A DNA stretch of 64,000 nucleotides, from contig NZ_NNBK01000006.1 of the NCBI RefSeq assembly GCF_002803075.1, positions 62,001-126,000 of the forward strand, read 5' to 3'. This DNA is from Streptomyces sp. CB01373. Its GTDB lineage: Bacteria > Actinomycetota > Actinomycetes > Streptomycetales > Streptomycetaceae. Shown piece after piece: positions 52,690 through 61,409 of the stretch. The notes beneath the pieces are model-generated. The model did no database searches, was not told the DNA's origin, and saw nothing but the letters and a program-made list of their open reading frames with translations. Every line of letters begins with the position of its first letter. Position 1 is the first letter of the stretch. Position numbers and translations under genes: made by a program.

Positions 52690-54840
52690 TCAGGCGGGCC
52701 CGTCCGGGCTCCGGGAGAAGGCCGTGTCGCCGGCCATCGCCACGATCGCGTCCTTGACGAGCAGCACGCGCGGCGGGTAGCCCTGCGCTTTGTCCCCGGG
52801 GTCGTCCAGAGCGGAGGTGCGCCAGACCTCCGCTCCGGTGCGGCTGTCCAGTGCCAGCAGACGGCCGAAGCGGTTGGAGAAATAGACCCGCTTGTACGTC
52901 GCCGACACCGCGGGCACGGACAGACTCTCCATGTCCGTGACCTTCTGCCAGAGTTGTCTGCCGCTGTCCGCCGACACCGCGGTGACCGACCCGTCGGACC
53001 GGACGAAGTAGACGACGCCGTCCGCGAGGGTGGCCGCGCCGGTCAGCGGATGTGCCAGCGGTACCCGTCTGACCTGCCCGGTTTCCGGGGCCACCCGCAG
53101 CAGCGCGTTGTACGGCCGTTCGTACCCGGCTTCGTACACGTCCTTCGCGGTCTGGGGAGCGAGGAACAGTGGTCGCCCGCCTACGGCGCCGAGCGCTTCC
53201 GCCTTCTTGGGCAGCGTGGCGCTTTCGGTCAGGCTGCCGGGTCCGAGCCTCATCAGGTCGACCGGGGCCTGGCCGGACTCGGTGCCCTCCGAGCACAGGG
53301 CGTAGGGGACGCCTCCCAGCGCCGTCGGAGTGCAGTACTCGTCCAGCGAAGGCGCCCGCCACAGTTCCTTGCCGGAAGGTCCGTAGGCCACGAACCACGA
53401 GGAGTCGGGAGACAGGGTCAGCAGTCCGCCGTCGTACAGGACCGCCTTTTCGGCCCGGTTGATGTCGCGTTGCCACCGACGGTGCCCGGTACCGGCGTCG
53501 AGGGCCACCAACCGCCTGGTCTCGTCGTCCGGTTCCTCGTACATGTAGACGAGCCCGTCGCGAACGCCGATCGGCTGGGCCCCCTGAGGGCGGGTGCCGG
53601 TCCGCCACAGGGTGCGGCCGGAGGCCGCGTCGATTCTGGCGGCCGTGAATCCCGTACCGCCGCAGAACAGGTCGCTTCCCTCCGCCACACATCCGGGGCT
53701 GCCGTAGTCGAGAGGGACACCCGTCACGTCGTACCGCAGCTTCGTCCGCCACGGCCGCCAGCCGTCGGGCAGTGACGCGGCACGGGCGGTGGTGGTGGCG
53801 TCGGAGGCGGTGGTGGTGGTGTCCGGAGCGGACACGAAGACACCCATCCCGATACACAGCCCCGTGACGGCCAGCGCCGCGCCGAGGCCGGTGAGCAGCA
53901 TCCGCGCTCGTCGGCGCTTGCCGCTGCCGGTGCCGGTCGCGGCACCCGCGGAGCTGGTGGCGGCCTGCCGAGAAGTGGGGCGACGCCGGGGTTTTGTGGA
54001 CTGCCCGGTCTCAGGGGACCCGGTGGCGTCGGACTCCGGCAGCGCCTGGAGCATGCGGTGTATGTCCGTCAGTTCCGGCCGCGCGGCCGGGTCCTTGTCC
54101 AGGCAGCGCTCGACAATGTCCAGGAGCGCTTCGGGCACCCCGCCGAGGTCCGGCGTCCCGTACACCACCTGATAGCCGGTTATGTACGGGCTGTCGGCGT
54201 CGAACGGTCCCGTGCCGACGGCCGCGAACACCAGCAGTGATCCCAGCGAGAACACGTCCGAGGCCGGGGTGACGTCTCGGGCGGAGGCCACTTGTTCCGG
54301 CGACATGAAGGGCGGAGTGCCGATCATCCGCCCGGTCGCGGTGAGGTTCTGGTTGTCGGAAGCGCGCGATATGCCGAAGTCGATGACGCGCGGCCCGTCC
54401 TCGGTCATCAGGACGTTGCCCGGTTTGAGGTCCCGGTGCACCAGGCCCACCCGGTGGATGTCGCGCAGTGCCTCGGTGAGTCCCAGCCCCAGCGCGCGCA
54501 GCTCCCGCCGGCTCAGCGGGCCGCCCTTCTCCACGACTTCGGCGAGGCTGAGTCCCGGCACGTAGAGCGTCGCCATCCACGGCCGGTCGGCGTCCGGGTC
54601 GGCATCCACGACAGGCGCGGTGAAGGCACCGCTCACTCTGCGCGCTGCCGCGATCTCCTGCCGGAAGCGCGTCCGGAACTCCTCCTCCTGGGCATACGGC
54701 CCGTGCACGAGCTTGACCGCGACCTGCCGTCCCGAGGCGGAGACTCCGAGATAGACGACTCCCATGCCGCCCGCCCCGAGCCGGCGGAGAAGGGTGTACC
54801 CGCCTATGGAATCCGGGTCCCCGCTGCTCAGGGGCGTCAT
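52690..54840 (-). CDS. Membrane Ser/Thr protein kinase with external PQQ-type repeats
   Basis: 716 residues. The kinase domain (about 14-270) has GAGGMG, ATP-binding Lys in VAVKLVHG, catalytic HRDLKPGN, DFG-type DFGISRA and the APE-like SPEQ. A basic juxtamembrane linker, one membrane helix near 318-340, and an outside beta-propeller of PQQ-like repeats (ALDAGTGHRRWQRDI, TAVSADSGRQLWQKV, LALDSRTGAEVWRTS) follow. The outside propeller probably senses a ligand or wall component and controls phosphorylation inside. It stands alone on the minus strand. Confidence 0.93.
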   Translation of the reverse strand: MTPLSSGDPDSIGGYTLLRRLGAGGMGVVYLGVSASGRQVAVKLVHGPYAQEEEFRTRFRQEIAAARRVSGAFTAPVVDADPDADRPWMATLYVPGLSLAEVVEKGGPLSRRELRALGLGLTEALRDIHRVGLVHRDLKPGNVLMTEDGPRVIDFGISRASDNQNLTATGRMIGTPPFMSPEQVASARDVTPASDVFSLGSLLVFAAVGTGPFDADSPYITGYQVVYGTPDLGGVPEALLDIVERCLDKDPAARPELTDIHRMLQALPESDATGSPETGQSTKPRRRPTSRQAATSSAGAATGTGSGKRRRARMLLTGLGAALAVTGLCIGMGVFVSAPDTTTTASDATTTARAASLPDGWRPWRTKLRYDVTGVPLDYGSPGCVAEGSDLFCGGTGFTAARIDAASGRTLWRTGTRPQGAQPIGVRDGLVYMYEEPDDETRRLVALDAGTGHRRWQRDINRAEKAVLYDGGLLTLSPDSSWFVAYGPSGKELWRAPSLDEYCTPTALGGVPYALCSEGTESGQAPVDLMRLGPGSLTESATLPKKAEALGAVGGRPLFLAPQTAKDVYEAGYERPYNALLRVAPETGQVRRVPLAHPLTGAATLADGVVYFVRSDGSVTAVSADSGRQLWQKVTDMESLSVPAVSATYKRVYFSNRFGRLLALDSRTGAEVWRTSALDDPGDKAQGYPPRVLLVKDAIVAMAGDTAFSRSPDGPA

Positions 54841-54936
54841 CGCCGATCATCCTTCCCAGCGCCTGCCTGCCTCACGGAGATCAGACTAGGGCCTGCCCCT
54901 CCGGGAACGGAGCCGCGCCCGGGGCTCAACTCCCGG

Positions 54937-55047
54937 CTGTCCCACGAACCTTCGGCACCGGGTCCCTTCGTCTCGGCGTACCTGGAGAAGGCGGCCCAGC
55001 GGCAGATCGAGCGGGACAACCTCGACGAGCTGATCGCGGACTTCGCG
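54937..55047 (+). pseudogene. Antitoxin-like remnant
   Basis: The frame encodes LSHEPSAPGPFVSAYLEKAA then QRQIERDNLDELIADF, very like the C-terminal part of CopG/VapB-type antitoxins (xFVSxxLE..., DELIADFE). The usual beta-strand start with ATG is absent, and no toxin gene follows. It is probably a degraded toxin-antitoxin locus. Confidence 0.45.
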
Positions 55048-55160
55048 TCAGCCTCTGCCAGCGCCTGTCAACGTTGGCCGGCCTCGGACGGCCCGGGGAC
55101 GGCCCGGCTGCGGGTATTACCGGCCACACGTGGGCGCGCCTCGGCGCAGCGCGCGCGGAG

Positions 55161-55198
55161 CGCGCCCGGCGGAGCGGAGCGCGCCCGGCGGAGCGGAG
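55161..55198. repeat. Two 19-bp tandem repeats
   Basis: Two identical copies of CGCGCCCGGCGGAGCGGAG lie side by side in non-coding DNA, with partial units on either side. They sit between the antitoxin remnant and the DUF1152 gene. Confidence 0.7.
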
Positions 55199-55235
55199 CG
55201 CAGCCGGGGCTTGAAACCGTAAAGAAGGTTGTAAC

Positions 55236-56330
55236 TCAGTCGTCGGCAGGGATGCGCCACAAGGGCGCCGCGTACTGTTCTGGGCGGCTGCTGATGAGGA
55301 GTTGGCGCAGCTCGCCGCGGTGAGAGCCGCTGAGGTTCAGGGCCTCGGCGATGTGGCGGAAGGTCGTGTGGGTGACTCCGCGGGCTCGGGCCTCACGCTG
55401 GAACTGGTCGAGCCGGGGCAGTACGTCGTCGGGGTCGAGCCTCGTCGGTGGCTGCTCGGTGAGCCATGTCGCCTTGTTGCGTTCGTAGTCGATCTCCGAG
55501 AAGCCGCAGATCTCGCGGCTGTATGCCTCGGCTTCGTCCAGGGTGGCCGTCGTCATGATGGCGCGGGCCAGGGTGTTGCGGCTGATGGCTTCATCCAAGT
55601 CGACTTCGTGGACCGTGGGCCCCTCCTCGGTGAGGGGTACGGCGAAGCCGGCGTCCCGGATTTCGCAGAGGCCGCGGGCTCCTCGGGCTGTCGCCGCGAG
55701 CATCGCTGTGGCCTCTGAGGGGTGCCACTCCAGGACGCTGCCGACCGACTCCACGTCCTGCGCCGTGAAGCTGTGGACGAGGGGGCCGAAGAGGGGGCGC
55801 AAGTCGTCGGGCGAGACCTCACCGTCCAGTCCCGGGCCTGCGACCAGCAAGCGGATCGGGGCGTTGACCTGACAGCACGCGGCGAGGGTGAGGGCGTCGG
55901 CGAGCGGGCTCTTGAGCGTGGGCTCGTCGCCCTCGGCGAGGATGTCGCCGCCCACGTCCAGCAGATCGATCGACACGGGGGCCAAGCGGTCGATCAGCTC
56001 TTCGAGCTGGCGTGTGACGCCCTCGGCGCCGCGGTGTGGGTCGAGCAGGGCGAAGGTGTGGGGGAGCTCTGCCGCGAGTCGGGGGAGAGTGGAGCCCGCC
56101 GGGGCGATCGGCTCGGCCGTGGCCGGCACCGACCAGACGCAGCGGGTGACCGGTTCGAGACCCGTGAAGTTGTCCGCTCCTCGCGGGCCCGGGACCGGGT
56201 CGACCAGCAGGCGGTCCCAGGCGTACGTGAGGATCACCGCCTGGTCCTCGTCGCCGTACAGGGCGGCGTGAAGCATTGCGGCGGCGACTGCGTCGCCACC
56301 TCCTCCTGCTGCGACGATCAACCGCGTCAT
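55236..56330 (-). CDS. DUF1152 protein
   Basis: 364 residues. The start TRLIVAAGGGGDAVAAAML is a Gly-rich nucleotide- or phosphate-type loop typical of DUF1152. The family continues with DLLDVGGDILAEGDEPTLKSPLADAL in parts and LLVAGPGLDGE, placing Asp and Gly residues in a Rossmann-like arrangement. Function is unknown; an enzymatic role is plausible. ATG 56330 is chosen at the conserved N-terminus although its ribosome-binding site is weak. It lies just inside the tRNA-Gly, within the possible old island. Confidence 0.82.
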   Translation of the reverse strand: MTRLIVAAGGGGDAVAAAMLHAALYGDEDQAVILTYAWDRLLVDPVPGPRGADNFTGLEPVTRCVWSVPATAEPIAPAGSTLPRLAAELPHTFALLDPHRGAEGVTRQLEELIDRLAPVSIDLLDVGGDILAEGDEPTLKSPLADALTLAACCQVNAPIRLLVAGPGLDGEVSPDDLRPLFGPLVHSFTAQDVESVGSVLEWHPSEATAMLAATARGARGLCEIRDAGFAVPLTEEGPTVHEVDLDEAISRNTLARAIMTTATLDEAEAYSREICGFSEIDYERNKATWLTEQPPTRLDPDDVLPRLDQFQREARARGVTHTTFRHIAEALNLSGSHRGELRQLLISSRPEQYAAPLWRIPADD

Positions 56331-56446
56331 GTGCCCAACATTACGGGCTGGGGGCCTGGCCACCAGCGCTGATCTACCAACGCTCCGACGAGGAGCGTCA
56401 GCAAGCGAATCTGGCACGCAGCGACCGATCACCGCACACAACAAGA

Positions 56447-56471
56447 AGGCCCAGGTCGCTGACCTGGGCCT
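56447..56471 (-). terminator. Terminator of tRNA-Gly
   Basis: AGGCCCAGGTC pairs perfectly with GACCTGGGCCT around a three-base loop, six bases beyond the encoded CCA end of the minus-strand tRNA. Confidence 0.8.
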
Positions 56472-56477
56472 GAATCA

Positions 56478-56551
56478 TGGAGCGGGTGACGAGAATCGAA
56501 CTCGCGCTCTCAGCTTGGGAAGCTGATGTTCTACCATTAAACTACACCCGC
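56478..56551 (-). tRNA. tRNA-Gly(CCC)
   Basis: Read on the minus strand the gene starts GCGGGTG and ends CACCCGCT-CCA, a seven-base perfect acceptor stem with encoded CCA. The anticodon arm TCAGC-TTCCCAA-GCTGA gives anticodon CCC for GGG codons. The T arm has GTTCGATT. A strong terminator follows. Confidence 0.95.
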
Positions 56552-56820
56552 GTAAGACGCCGACCAAAGTTCGGGCCCGGCGCTCACTGTACCCCATCCC
56601 CGGCTCCCGGTGCTCGAACCGTGGGGCCGGTGCGCGTTTCAAAAGGGGGAGCGGCGCTGCGGGGGAACGGAGTTGGGGCGTACGGTGGGGGTGCGCGGCT
56701 GGGGTCCTGTGGGGCCGGAGTGCCGTCTGGTGGCACGTCTCTTTGATCCCGTACTGTGGCTTTTGTCGTCAGGCGGCGAGAGGCCAGACGCGGTTCTGGG
56801 GAAGGGACTTAAGGGACTTG

Positions 56821-56979
56821 ATGGAGCGCACCGTCGTCCGTTGTGCCGAGGGGCACGTGTTCAGCACCGCTTCGTTCCCGATGCAGCAGGCCGAGCGGCT
56901 CGGCCCCGGCCGGCTCATGAGGTGTCCACGGTGTGCCAGGCTCCGCAGCGTGGTGCCTGTGGGACTGCAGAAGCGGTAG
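56821..56979 (+). CDS. 52-residue zinc-ribbon-like protein ahead of dcd
   Basis: MERTVVRCAEGHVFSTASFP is followed by CPRCARLRSV. The Cys-x-x-x-His and CxxC groups could bind one zinc ion. AAGGGA lies just upstream of ATG 56821. It precedes dcd by 75 bases on the same strand. It is small but has the composition of a real, conserved protein; function is unknown, possibly nucleic-acid binding. Confidence 0.65.
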   Translation: MERTVVRCAEGHVFSTASFPMQQAERLGPGRLMRCPRCARLRSVVPVGLQKR

Positions 56980-57054
56980 CGGCAGCAACGCGGTACCGGC
57001 GCGTGGAGTCGTCCTGATTGTGGGGGCTCCGCGCGTCTTGCGTATCCTCGCTAC

Positions 57055-57630
57055 GTGCTTCTCTCAGACAAGGACATCCGGGCCGAGATCGACGCCGGGC
57101 GGGTGCGGATCGATCCCTTCGACGAATCCATGGTGCAGCCGTCGAGCATCGATGTGCGGCTCGACCGCTACTTCCGGGTGTTCGAGAACCACCGCTACCC
57201 CCACATCGACCCCTCCGTCGAGCAGCCGGACCTCACCCGGCTCGTCGAGCCGGAGGGCGACGAACCGTTCATCCTGCATCCGGGGGAGTTCGTCCTCGCG
57301 TCGACGTACGAGGTCATCTCGCTTCCCGACGATCTCGCCTCCCGGCTCGAGGGCAAGAGCTCGCTCGGGCGGCTCGGTCTTGTCACCCACTCCACCGCCG
57401 GGTTCATCGACCCCGGCTTCTCCGGGCACGTGACCCTGGAGCTGTCGAACCTCGCGACCCTGCCGATCAAGCTCTGGCCCGGGATGAAGATCGGGCAGCT
57501 GTGCCTGTTCCGGCTCAGCTCGCCCTCCGAGGCCCCGTACGGCAGTGAACGCTACGGCTCCCGGTACCAGGGGCAGCGCGGTCCCACCGCCTCCCGCTCC
57601 TACCTCAACTTCCACCGCACGCAGGTGTGA
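57055..57630 (+). CDS. dcd: dCTP deaminase
   Basis: 191 residues, full length. It deaminates dCTP to dUTP, feeding thymidylate synthesis. Characteristic segments are [73 protein letters not shown] in parts (active-site Glu and Ser-Ser-Leu-x-Arg), and [13 protein letters not shown] 57055 starts the conserved LLSDKDI N-terminus. The downstream phosphoribosyltransferase gene follows within 15 bases of its stop. Confidence 0.96.
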   Translation: MLLSDKDIRAEIDAGRVRIDPFDESMVQPSSIDVRLDRYFRVFENHRYPHIDPSVEQPDLTRLVEPEGDEPFILHPGEFVLASTYEVISLPDDLASRLEGKSSLGRLGLVTHSTAGFIDPGFSGHVTLELSNLATLPIKLWPGMKIGQLCLFRLSSPSEAPYGSERYGSRYQGQRGPTASRSYLNFHRTQV

Positions 57631-57644
57631 GGGGCGCCCACGAC

Positions 57645-58154
57645 ATGACCGAGATACGAGAGAACCTGAGCTACGAGGACTTCGGCACCGCCGTGCGCGA
57701 GCTCGCGCAGACCATCGCCGACGACGGGTACGAGCCGGACATCGTGCTCAGCATCGCGCGCGGCGGAGTCTTCGTCGCCGGCGGGCTCGCCTACGCCCTC
57801 GACTGCAAGAACATCCACCTGGTCAACGTCGAGTTCTACACCGGTGTCGGGACCACGCTCGAGATGCCCGTCATGCTCGCGCCCGTGCCCAACGTGATCG
57901 ACTTCTCCGACAAGAAGGTCCTGATCACGGACGACGTCGCCGACACCGGCAAGACGCTCAAGCTGGTCCGCGACTTCTGCCTGGACACCGTCGCCGAGGT
58001 GCGCAGCGCCGTCATCTACGAGAAGTCCCAGTCGCTCGTGAAGTGCGAGTACGTCTGGAAGCGCACCGACGACTGGATCAACTTCCCTTGGTCCGTGCTT
58101 CCTCCGTGCCGCAAGGCCGGTACGCCGATCACGTCCTCGAAGGACGCCCTGTAG
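57645..58154 (+). CDS. Purine/xanthine-type phosphoribosyltransferase
   Basis: 169 residues. The PRPP-binding motif is VLITDDVADTGKTL. The N-terminal part has DIVLSIARGGVFVAGGLAYAL, and the C-terminus WINFPWS is typical of this short actinobacterial class. It transfers a base to PRPP for salvage. ATG 57645 is preferred for GAGGGG ten bases upstream; a GTG at 57627 overlapping the dcd stop is possible. Linked to dcd, it forms a nucleotide-metabolism unit ending at a strong terminator. Confidence 0.9.
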   Translation: MTEIRENLSYEDFGTAVRELAQTIADDGYEPDIVLSIARGGVFVAGGLAYALDCKNIHLVNVEFYTGVGTTLEMPVMLAPVPNVIDFSDKKVLITDDVADTGKTLKLVRDFCLDTVAEVRSAVIYEKSQSLVKCEYVWKRTDDWINFPWSVLPPCRKAGTPITSSKDAL

Positions 58155-58175
58155 CGAGACCCCGCATCGAGCGTC

Positions 58176-58209
58176 GTACGGCCCCGCGGCAGGCGCTGCG
58201 GGGCCGTAC
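58176..58209. terminator. Bidirectional terminator after the phosphoribosyltransferase gene
   Basis: GTACGGCCCCGC pairs with GCGGGGCCGTAC around a ten-base loop, between convergent phosphoribosyltransferase and formamidase genes. Confidence 0.85.
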
Positions 58210-58224
58210 CTGTGCGTGGTCGGG

Positions 58225-59475
58225 TCAGGCGCTGGTCAGCGCGGCCTGGCCGCGGTCGGCCTTGACCGGGCCGGCGGCGGACGGCCGGACGTCGAAGTCG
58301 AACATGGCGGTGGGGACGTACAGCGAGCAGCAGGCGTTGGGGATGTCCACGATGCCGCTGATGCGTCCCTCTATGGGCGCGGAGCCGAGCAGCAGGTAGG
58401 CCTGCTCTCCGCTGTAGCCGAACCTCTTGAAGTACTCGACGGCGTTGAGGCATGCCCGCCGGTAGGCCAGCGTGGCGTCCATGTAGAAGTTGGTGTCCGT
58501 GTCGTGGTCGACGGAGACACCGATGAAACTGATGAACTCCGTGTAGCGCGGCTCGACGTTGCCGGGCATGAACACCGGGTTGGTGGTGATGCCGTACTTC
58601 TCCATGCCGCCCTTGATCAGTTCGACATGGAAGTCGATGTAGCCGCCCATCTCGATGGCGCCGCAGAAGCTGATCTCTCCGTCGCCCTGGCTGAAGTGCA
58701 GGTCGCCCGCGGAGAGCTTGGCGTCCTTGACGTACACGGGGAAGAAGGCCCGCGAGCCGCGGGTCATGTTCTTGATGTCCTGGTTGCCGCCGTTCTCACG
58801 GGCCGGCACCGTACGTGCCCCTTCCTGGGCGATGCGGGTGGCGACGTCCCCCGTGGCCGTGCCGGCGAGCGCGTGGGTGGCGTCCGGAGGTACGGCGAGG
58901 GGCGGGACCCGGTTCGGGTCGGTGTCGATCAGCGCCTTCTCGCGCCTGTTCCAGCGGGCGAGCATCTCGGGGGACGGAGCTGTTCCGAACAGACCGGGGT
59001 GGGTGATTCCGGTGTAGCGGATGCCGGGCAGGTGGCGGGAGACCGCCTGCTGGCCGTGGAAGTTCCAGATGGCCTTGTACGAGTCCGGGAAGTAGTCGGT
59101 CAGGAAGCCTCCGCCGTTGGTCTTGGCGAAGATGCCGGTGTAGCCCCAGCCCTGGCCCGCCGCGTCGCCGCGCTGCTGCGGCACGGGACCGAGGTCGAGG
59201 ATGTCGACGACGAGCAGATCGCCGGGTTCGGCGCCCTCCACGCCTATCGGCCCGCTGAGCATGTGAGGGACGGTCAGGTCGATGTCGCGCACGTCGTTGG
59301 CGGAGTCGTTGTCACCGATCTGGCAGTCGGTCCAGTCGCGGCACTCCATCCGGAACTCCGCTCCCGGCTTCACCATGGCGGCGTTGGGGATGTCGGGGTG
59401 CCACCTGTTGTGTCCAGGAACGGCCTGCTCACGCATCGACTTGCTCTGGTCCACATTGAAGAGATTTTCGGGCAT
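58225..59475 (-). CDS. fmdA: Formamidase/acetamidase
   Basis: 416 residues, full length. It hydrolyses short-chain amides to ammonia and the acid. Typical stretches are PGHNRWHPDIP, TGQ-like CQIGDNDSANDVRDIDL, EPGDLLVVDILDLG, HPGLFGTAPS and QGDGEISFCGAIEM, which holds the family's conserved Cys. It lies nine bases after an AmiS-type channel gene and downstream of an FmdB zinc-ribbon gene, so amide uptake, use and regulation are encoded together. ATG 59475 follows GAGGAG. Confidence 0.95.
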   Translation of the reverse strand: MPENLFNVDQSKSMREQAVPGHNRWHPDIPNAAMVKPGAEFRMECRDWTDCQIGDNDSANDVRDIDLTVPHMLSGPIGVEGAEPGDLLVVDILDLGPVPQQRGDAAGQGWGYTGIFAKTNGGGFLTDYFPDSYKAIWNFHGQQAVSRHLPGIRYTGITHPGLFGTAPSPEMLARWNRREKALIDTDPNRVPPLAVPPDATHALAGTATGDVATRIAQEGARTVPARENGGNQDIKNMTRGSRAFFPVYVKDAKLSAGDLHFSQGDGEISFCGAIEMGGYIDFHVELIKGGMEKYGITTNPVFMPGNVEPRYTEFISFIGVSVDHDTDTNFYMDATLAYRRACLNAVEYFKRFGYSGEQAYLLLGSAPIEGRISGIVDIPNACCSLYVPTAMFDFDVRPSAAGPVKADRGQAALTSA

Positions 59476-59484
59476 GACAACTCC

Positions 59485-60138
59485 TCACTTCTGATCCGGT
59501 GACGTTGGAGCACCCGCGCTGCTGGCCGGTGGAGCGGCTCGGGTCGGCTGGGGCGTTCCACGGGTGAGTGGCCACAGCCCCACGAACATCAGCACGCCGA
59601 ACACTCCCAGGGCGATGGCGGTCTCGGTCGGGTGCTTCCAGTAGCCGGAGAGCAGCAGCGCCGCGGGAATGGCACCGGTGATCCAGCCCTCGATCGCGGT
59701 GATCCAGCCCGTATACGCCCTGAGATGCTCCATCTTGAGGCCGAGCAGCAGGAAGAACAGGAACCAGAGCAAGGCCCAGTAGAGCCAGATGACCCCGAAG
59801 GGGGCGTCGTTCAAGAGGTGGAAATTGGCGTACGAGTATCCCAGTGCGGCAATTGCCACAAACAATGAGTAATAGCCGACCCCGGTGGTGTCGAGATTGG
59901 CGAGCAGGCCGATACCCACATACAGGTAGGTGAATCCGAACAAGTAGAGACCGGATGCCGCCAGAATCTTCTTGGGGTCGTCGCCGGCGGTGAAAATGAG
60001 GTAGGTCGGCGTCAGTACCTGCAGTGTGCCTACGAACAGGTTGAGTATTGCACCTGCCCGGGCTTCGACCTTGCCGAGGAGCAGCAGCCCGTTCATGAAG
60101 AGCACTGCGCCGACAAAGAGGAGTCCAGTATTTCCCAC
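59485..60138 (-). CDS. AmiS/UreI-family amide or urea channel
   Basis: 217 residues with about seven membrane helices. MGNTGLLFVGAVLFMNGLLL, APTYLIFTA-like LTPTYLIFTAGDD, and ALGYSYANFHLL are family features; UreI/AmiS forms hexameric channels for urea and short amides. GTG 60138 follows GGAGG eight bases upstream. Several codons here are AT-ending (around 59820-59880), less biased than the neighbours. The gene sits between fmdB and the formamidase gene in an operon. Confidence 0.93.
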   Translation of the reverse strand: MGNTGLLFVGAVLFMNGLLLLGKVEARAGAILNLFVGTLQVLTPTYLIFTAGDDPKKILAASGLYLFGFTYLYVGIGLLANLDTTGVGYYSLFVAIAALGYSYANFHLLNDAPFGVIWLYWALLWFLFFLLLGLKMEHLRAYTGWITAIEGWITGAIPAALLLSGYWKHPTETAIALGVFGVLMFVGLWPLTRGTPQPTRAAPPASSAGAPTSPDQK

Positions 60139-60177
60139 CGCGACGCACCTCCCGACTCCGCTTGGGGGTGGAGACAG

Positions 60178-60456
60178 TCAGGGCCGCGGCAGCCGCGAGA
60201 GCGCGGGGTGCGGTCGCCGCTCCGGCCTTGCGCGCAGCGGCACTTCAGAAACCACTGCCGGGGCCTCGCGGGCCTGCTCCTCCCGTTCGCGGAGGGCGGC
60301 GGACGCACTCGAGGTCGTCTTCAGGCCGGGCGCCGAGTACAAGCGCCTCGCAGCGTCCGCACAAGAAGGGCAGCCATACGTATTGGGTGCCGTTCCGATC
60401 GTCAATTTCACATCGAAGGGGCCGCAATGGTCGCACAGATATTCGTAAGTGGCCAT
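60178..60456 (-). CDS. fmdB: FmdB-family zinc-ribbon protein
   Basis: 92 residues. MATYEYLCDHCGPFDVKL and CPSCADAARRLYSAPG form the FmdB zinc ribbon (CxxC...CxxC), followed by a charged disordered tail. FmdB-type proteins are encoded with formamidases and are thought to regulate them. ATG 60456 follows GGAG six bases upstream. It is first in the fmdB-amiS-fmdA operon. Confidence 0.92.
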   Translation of the reverse strand: MATYEYLCDHCGPFDVKLTIGTAPNTYGCPSCADAARRLYSAPGLKTTSSASAALREREEQAREAPAVVSEVPLRARPERRPHPALSRLPRP

Positions 60457-60841
60457 TATCGCTCCGGAAATTGGCTCGACGCTCACGAACCCGAGCGTGC
60501 GGCGCGCTGGAAAAGCGTGTGCCGCAACTGTTTCCTCTCTTCAAGGAGACGTCTCGTCAATGGGCGTGTCAAGTCGGGGAGGGGTCGTCCGCCCTCCCCC
60601 ATGCTCCGGCCGCCCGTGAGGTGCGCAACAGCGCAATGATCGTGCGGCCGTGTTGATCATTCAGGTGCCGCGGGGAACCAGTGGAAGATCACCGCGAGGG
60701 GCGGAGTGAGGCGACTCACTCCGGATTTTGCTGGACGGCCGCGACCGACACCTTTAGTTTCGGTAAATAGATTGATTTCCCTTATGCGGAGGCACAGGCG
60801 CCGCGCATACTGTCTCGCAGAAAGCCAAGGAGGGCGGATCG
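60457..60841. other. Divergent promoter region, no gene seen
   Basis: This 385-base gap lies between the fmdB operon and a plus-strand Cys-rich protein gene. An AT-rich stretch (about 60752-60785, with GGTAAATAGATTGATTT) probably includes the plus-strand promoter. I searched by eye for a GlnR-type box upstream of fmdB and did not find a convincing one. Confidence 0.5.
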
Positions 60842-61273
60842 GTGAGCAACATGGACGCCGTATGGGTACGAGGCGTGAACGGCATTCAGTTGCATCACGT
60901 GACCGACCTGCAGGACGCCGGCAGGTTTCTGGGCAACGCGGCGATGGCCCTGCGGGCCGCACACGTGAGGACCGGCACCGACCAGTACGCCGGCCTCGCC
61001 GCCGAGCTGAAGAGCCTGGTGGAGCGAGTGCGAGAGCTGGAGGACCACGCACGCTCGGGCATGCACGAGCTGCACTCCACCGACCCCGAGCGGTTCGCCC
61101 GCTGCCGGGACGGTCACGAGCCGTGGCCCGGCGAGATCCCGGCGGGGTTCATACCGCGCCACACCTGCAAGGACGAGTGCCTCTACCACGACCGCGGCGT
61201 CGTCGAAGCCGTCATGCAGTGCACCTGCGGGCAGCCGCCGTGCCGGGCCTGCGAGATCGGCGGCAAGCTCTGA
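60842..61273 (+). CDS. Conserved Cys-rich protein with helical N-terminal half
   Basis: 143 residues. Residues 1-80 are helical (DAGRFLGNAAMALRAAH, ELKSLVERVRELEDHARSGM). The C-terminal part contains HTCKDECLYHD and CTCGQPPCRACEIGG, a likely zinc site with six or more Cys and nearby His. GTG 60842 follows AGGAGG. No family name is known to me. It ends near a strong terminator. Confidence 0.7.
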   Translation: MSNMDAVWVRGVNGIQLHHVTDLQDAGRFLGNAAMALRAAHVRTGTDQYAGLAAELKSLVERVRELEDHARSGMHELHSTDPERFARCRDGHEPWPGEIPAGFIPRHTCKDECLYHDRGVVEAVMQCTCGQPPCRACEIGGKL

Positions 61274-61348
61274 CGAGCGAAGACCGGCGAAAGCCGGCGA
61301 GGACTCGCGAAGACCGGAGAAGACTCGCGAGGACGACCTGAGACGAGC

Positions 61349-61377
61349 AAGGGGCCCGGCGCATCGCCGGGCCCCTT
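61349..61377. terminator. Bidirectional terminator
   Basis: AAGGGGCCCGGCG pairs with CGCCGGGCCCCTT around a short loop, between convergent genes. Confidence 0.85.
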
Positions 61378-61409
61378 GTGTGCTGGTGGGCCGCTGGAAC
61401 GCCGGAGCG

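Noticed and set aside
52690..56480. Search for an integrase or excisionase gene in the tRNA-Gly interval
   Set aside because: No frame with tyrosine or serine recombinase motifs was seen, so a functional mobile element is not claimed.
60457..60700. Possible GlnR nitrogen-control box before fmdB
   Set aside because: GAAAC occurs on the minus strand, but no GTnAC lies at the needed spacing.
61275..61330. Repeated GCGAAGACCGG/ACTCGCGA words after the Cys-rich protein gene
   Set aside because: Short, irregular and directly upstream of a terminator; probably simple-sequence drift.
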